A program made the translations under genes and the position numbers. A stretch of 6,803 nucleotides of DNA from contig JAGUYA010000007.1 of assembly GCA_020061545.1 (NCBI GenBank), forward strand, positions 1 to 6,803, in the 5' to 3' direction. Source of the DNA: Candidatus Omnitrophota bacterium (GTDB taxonomy: Bacteria > Omnitrophota > Gorgyraeia > Gygaellales > Profunditerraquicolaceae). The notes below the pieces were generated by a model. It worked only from the letters and a program-made list of their open reading frames with translations. It was not told the origin of the DNA and ran no database searches. This document shows, in pieces, positions 4,869 through 6,803 of the stretch (the first letter of the stretch is position 1; every line of letters starts with the position of its first letter).

Positions 4869-6153
4869 ATTTTATTTTCGTTCCTTTAGCCACTACCACA
4901 ATGCCGCACTCACTGACAAAAAACCTTTGCTTATCCTCTTCTAAATCGTAACCAATGACCGTGCCTTGCGGAATATCTACATCCTTATCGATTATGGCTT
5001 TCTTTATCTTGGCGTACCTGCCCACATTCACGCCTTCCATAAGTATAGAATCGTAAACCTCAGAATAGCTATGAATCCTTACGTTGGGAGAAAGTATGGA
5101 GCGCTGCACCTTGCCTCCGCTGACCACACAGCCTCCGGAAACTAATGAATCCAGGACCAGACCCACCCTGCCCGTAATCTCTGCGCCGGAAAACACGGTT
5201 TTCGCCGGCGGAAACTGTTCCTCATAAGTCCTTATCGGCCAGTCTCTATCATGCAAATTAAATACCGGGTCAACCTGCACCAAATCCATATTTGCCTCAT
5301 AATACGCATCTATGGTTCCGATATCCCGCCAATACCAGGCTTCTTTTTGATTCTCATCAATTCCCGCTCTGCCATCTATTATATAGCGGGATCCCGCCTG
5401 CTCTAAAATAGCCTGGCGGGAAAAATTAAAAGCCACCACCTTCAGGTTTTTTTTGAGCATCTGGGGGATGATATCTCTGCCGAAATCATGGGTGGAATTG
5501 CGCTTCGCGTTGTCTTCCTGTAATTCTCCTTCCAAGACGGGAAGCTTAAAGACATAGATACCCATAGAAGCAAATATCTTTTCCGGATTACCGGGTATGA
5601 TTTTGGGTTCCTTTGGTTTTTCCTGGAAACCTGTTACCCGGCCCAGGCTATCTACCTCTACCACGCCTAAATGCGCGGCCTTATCTTTATCCATCTCTAC
5701 CACACCCACAGTCAAATCCGCCTCTGCCTGGCGATGAAAATCTATGAGCGTATAATAATTCATTTTGTAGACATGGTCTCCTGCCAAAATTAATACCTCA
5801 TCAGGCTGGTCCATTCCTAAGGTATAGAGATTTTGATAAATCGCATCTGCAGTGCCTAAATACCAGCTATCCCCTACCCTCTGCTGGGCAGGCAATAATT
5901 CTATAAATTGGGCTAATTCAGAAGGCAGGATATTCCAACCTAAACGGATATGCCTTTGTAAAGAGGCGGATTTATATTGGGTGAGGACATAAATCCTGCG
6001 TAGGCCCGAATTAATACAATTGCTTAAGGTAAAGTCGATAATCCGGTATATTCCTCCGAACGGCACTGCGGGTTTTGTCCTGTCCCGGGTTAAAGGCCAT
6101 AACCGCTCGCCTTTTCCTCCAGCCATAATAAAGGTTAAAACTCGGCGTGTCAT
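4867..6153 (-). CDS. glgC: Glucose-1-phosphate adenylyltransferase (ADP-glucose pyrophosphorylase) with a 20-residue palindrome-encoded insertion
   Basis: GlgC makes ADP-glucose from ATP and glucose 1-phosphate, the committed step of glycogen synthesis (EC 2.7.7.27), in the cytoplasm. The nucleotidyltransferase domain (about 1-290) has GGKGERLWPLTRDRTKP (12-28), RIIDFTLSNCINSG (37-50), WYLGTADA (97-104), LILAGDHVYKM (121-131) with the metal-binding Asp126, FQEKP with the sugar-phosphate Lys179, and YWRDIGTIDAYYEANMDL (274-291). The C-terminal part (about 325-428) is a left-handed beta-helix with hexapeptide-like turns. Residues 245-264 are two tandem ten-residue units, SRQAILEQAG and SRYIIDGRAG, not expected in the family; removing them gives AFNFIDENQKEAWYWRD, the usual form. 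The gene is 428 residues, 408 without the insertion. Its ATG overlaps the marC-family stop (ATGA), so translation is probably coupled. No other glycogen gene is in view. Confidence 0.96.
   Translation of the reverse strand: MTRRVLTFIMAGGKGERLWPLTRDRTKPAVPFGGIYRIIDFTLSNCINSGLRRIYVLTQYKSASLQRHIRLGWNILPSELAQFIELLPAQQRVGDSWYLGTADAIYQNLYTLGMDQPDEVLILAGDHVYKMNYYTLIDFHRQAEADLTVGVVEMDKDKAAHLGVVEVDSLGRVTGFQEKPKEPKIIPGNPEKIFASMGIYVFKLPVLEGELQEDNAKRNSTHDFGRDIIPQMLKKNLKVVAFNFSRQAILEQAGSRYIIDGRAGIDENQKEAWYWRDIGTIDAYYEANMDLVQVDPVFNLHDRDWPIRTYEEQFPPAKTVFSGAEITGRVGLVLDSLVSGGCVVSGGKVQRSILSPNVRIHSYSEVYDSILMEGVNVGRYAKIKKAIIDKDVDIPQGTVIGYDLEEDKQRFFVSECGIVVVAKGTKIK
5362..5421. repeat. Tandem pair of 30-nt palindromes inserted in frame in glgC
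   Basis: Unit A (5362-5391) is TCCCGCT, 16 nt, AGCGGGA. Unit B (5392-5421) is TCCCGCC, 16 nt, GGCGGGA. The two abut exactly, have the same 7-16-7 architecture, and their junction makes the 12-bp perfect palindrome GCGGGATCCCGC (5386-5397). The 60 nt correspond exactly to codons 245-264 of glgC and translate to two ten-residue units that both begin SR and end AG. No clear target duplication is visible. Removal restores the family sequence. Confidence 0.8.
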
Positions 6154-6749
6154 TTTATGAAAATCCCTGCTATTCCCCTGCGCACCATCATTACGCCAAT
6201 GGCTGCCAGTAATATATACATAATCTTAGAGAATGCCCGTGTCCCGCCTGCACCCATCAATTTCATAATAAAATTAGCTTTGGCCAGCGTAATCCAGACA
6301 ATGAGCATATTTACCACCAGAGAAACAAAAGTAGGCATAATGCCGTAACTATCTAACATAATCAGGGTAGTGGTTAATACAGCCGGGCCGGTAATCAAGG
6401 GCGTGCCTAAAGGAAAGACGCCTACATCTTTATCGTGCCCATCGGATAAAATAACTTTGTAGGCACCCGGGAGCAGAAGACGCATGGATATCACAAATAA
6501 AAGCACGCCGCCGGCAATCTGAAAATCTGCGATAGTGATGCCAATGAGTCTTAATACCCATTTACCGATGAACATAAAGATAATCGCTACCACCGTGGCT
6601 GTGGTCACGGATTCGGCAATAGCCCTACGCCTCTGGTGCTTGTTCATTCCTTCTACCATTGAAATAAACAGAGGGATATTGCCAATGGCATCTACAGCCA
6701 CGAAGATGGGGATAAATGTAAGTATGTATGGCTCCAATATCTTCAACAT
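6150..6749 (-). CDS. MarC family (UPF0056) integral membrane protein
   Basis: This 199-residue protein has about six hydrophobic membrane segments at roughly 7-29, 48-69, 73-94, 110-132, 138-159 and 172-197, which is the size and topology of the MarC/UPF0056 family. Recognisable family positions are IFVAVDAIGNIPLFISM (15-31) and PLGTPLITGPAVLTT (113-127), the second a strongly conserved stretch. MarC was once linked to multiple antibiotic resistance, but that was later not supported, and the transport substrate is unknown. I therefore give no gene symbol. The ATG fits the family N-terminus. It lies only 8 bases from a consensus -10 box and has no Shine-Dalgarno, so the mRNA may be leaderless. 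The TGA stop overlaps the glgC start by 4 bases, an unusual pairing of a membrane protein with a glycogen gene. Confidence 0.92.
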   Translation of the reverse strand: MLKILEPYILTFIPIFVAVDAIGNIPLFISMVEGMNKHQRRRAIAESVTTATVVAIIFMFIGKWVLRLIGITIADFQIAGGVLLFVISMRLLLPGAYKVILSDGHDKDVGVFPLGTPLITGPAVLTTTLIMLDSYGIMPTFVSLVVNMLIVWITLAKANFIMKLMGAGGTRAFSKIMYILLAAIGVMMVRRGIAGIFIK

Positions 6750-6757
6750 ATGGTTAG

Positions 6758-6786
6758 ATTATACTACCAACTCTTTCCTGCTTCAA
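6758..6786 (-). promoter_or_regulatory. Sigma70-like promoter for the marC-family-glgC transcript
   Basis: On the minus strand TTGAAG (6781-6786; 4 of 6 to the consensus -35) is followed after 17 bases by a perfect TATAAT (6758-6763). The predicted transcription start falls near 6751, about 2 bases before the ATG at 6749. The rest of the gap up to the window end (6787-6803) shows no gene I can support. Confidence 0.6.
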
Positions 6787-6803
6787 GTAGTAATTTAATG
6801 AGC

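Noticed and set aside
5186..5208. Hairpin-like CCGGAAAAC ... GTTTTCGCCGG in glgC
   Set aside because: The arms are imperfect, and the encoded residues (around PPAKTVFSGAE) fall where GlgC proteins normally have PPAKxVF. There is no sign of added codons.

Overview
The window is a compact, gene-dense bacterial segment in which all eight genes lie on the minus strand, so transcription runs from high to low coordinates. Local G+C is about 45-50% in the metabolic genes by hand count of sample lines. The gene set suggests an anaerobic, probably uncultivated bacterium: an acyl-CoA dehydrogenase beside EtfB and a ferredoxin-fused EtfA, a GlgC of the type I recall from delta-proteobacteria and Omnitrophota-like genomes, a short N-acetylglutamate-synthase-like protein, and a free-standing four-helix-bundle (23S-IVP) protein. 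I would guess Omnitrophota or a related lineage, with low confidence.

Layout in transcription order. A sigma70-like promoter (6758-6786) sits almost directly on the start of a MarC-family membrane protein gene (6150-6749). Its stop overlaps the start of glgC (4867-6153). Next comes an AT-rich block of about 885 bp (3983-4867) holding an argA-like acetyltransferase gene (4383-4832) and a four-helix-bundle protein gene (4006-4365). Arrays of a 7-bp repeat (GTTATGR-like) lie before, between and after these two genes, and the two outer arrays form a 33-bp imperfect inverted repeat. Then follow an acyl-CoA dehydrogenase gene (2804-3955, with a re-chosen start), etfB (1966-2802), etfA with a 2x[4Fe-4S] domain (761-1963), and an unrecognised single-pass membrane protein gene (21-752). 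The last four genes are separated by 1, 2 and 8 bases and look like one operon.

How the genes work together. The acd-etfB-etfA(Fd) order is that of carCDE (caffeyl-CoA reductase of Acetobacterium), an electron-bifurcating enzyme. The simplest reading is an NADH-, ferredoxin- and acyl-CoA-linked flavoprotein complex. GlgC serves ADP-glucose and glycogen synthesis. The MarC and argA-like genes have no obvious functional tie to the rest.

The most unusual content is small palindromic DNA inside genes. etfB carries a 54-nt in-frame insertion: 13-bp perfect arms around a 24-nt loop, flanked by 4-bp direct repeats. Removing it restores a family-like EtfB of 260 residues. glgC carries a 60-nt in-frame insertion made of two back-to-back 30-nt palindromes (7-bp stem, 16-nt loop, 7-bp stem). 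Removing it restores the family sequence around the YWRD motif. Both insertions are built on CCCGCC/GGCGGG arms, which suggests a family of palindromic elements that invade coding sequence, comparable to Rickettsia palindromic elements. The heptamer-bracketed block is a second, independent repeat system.
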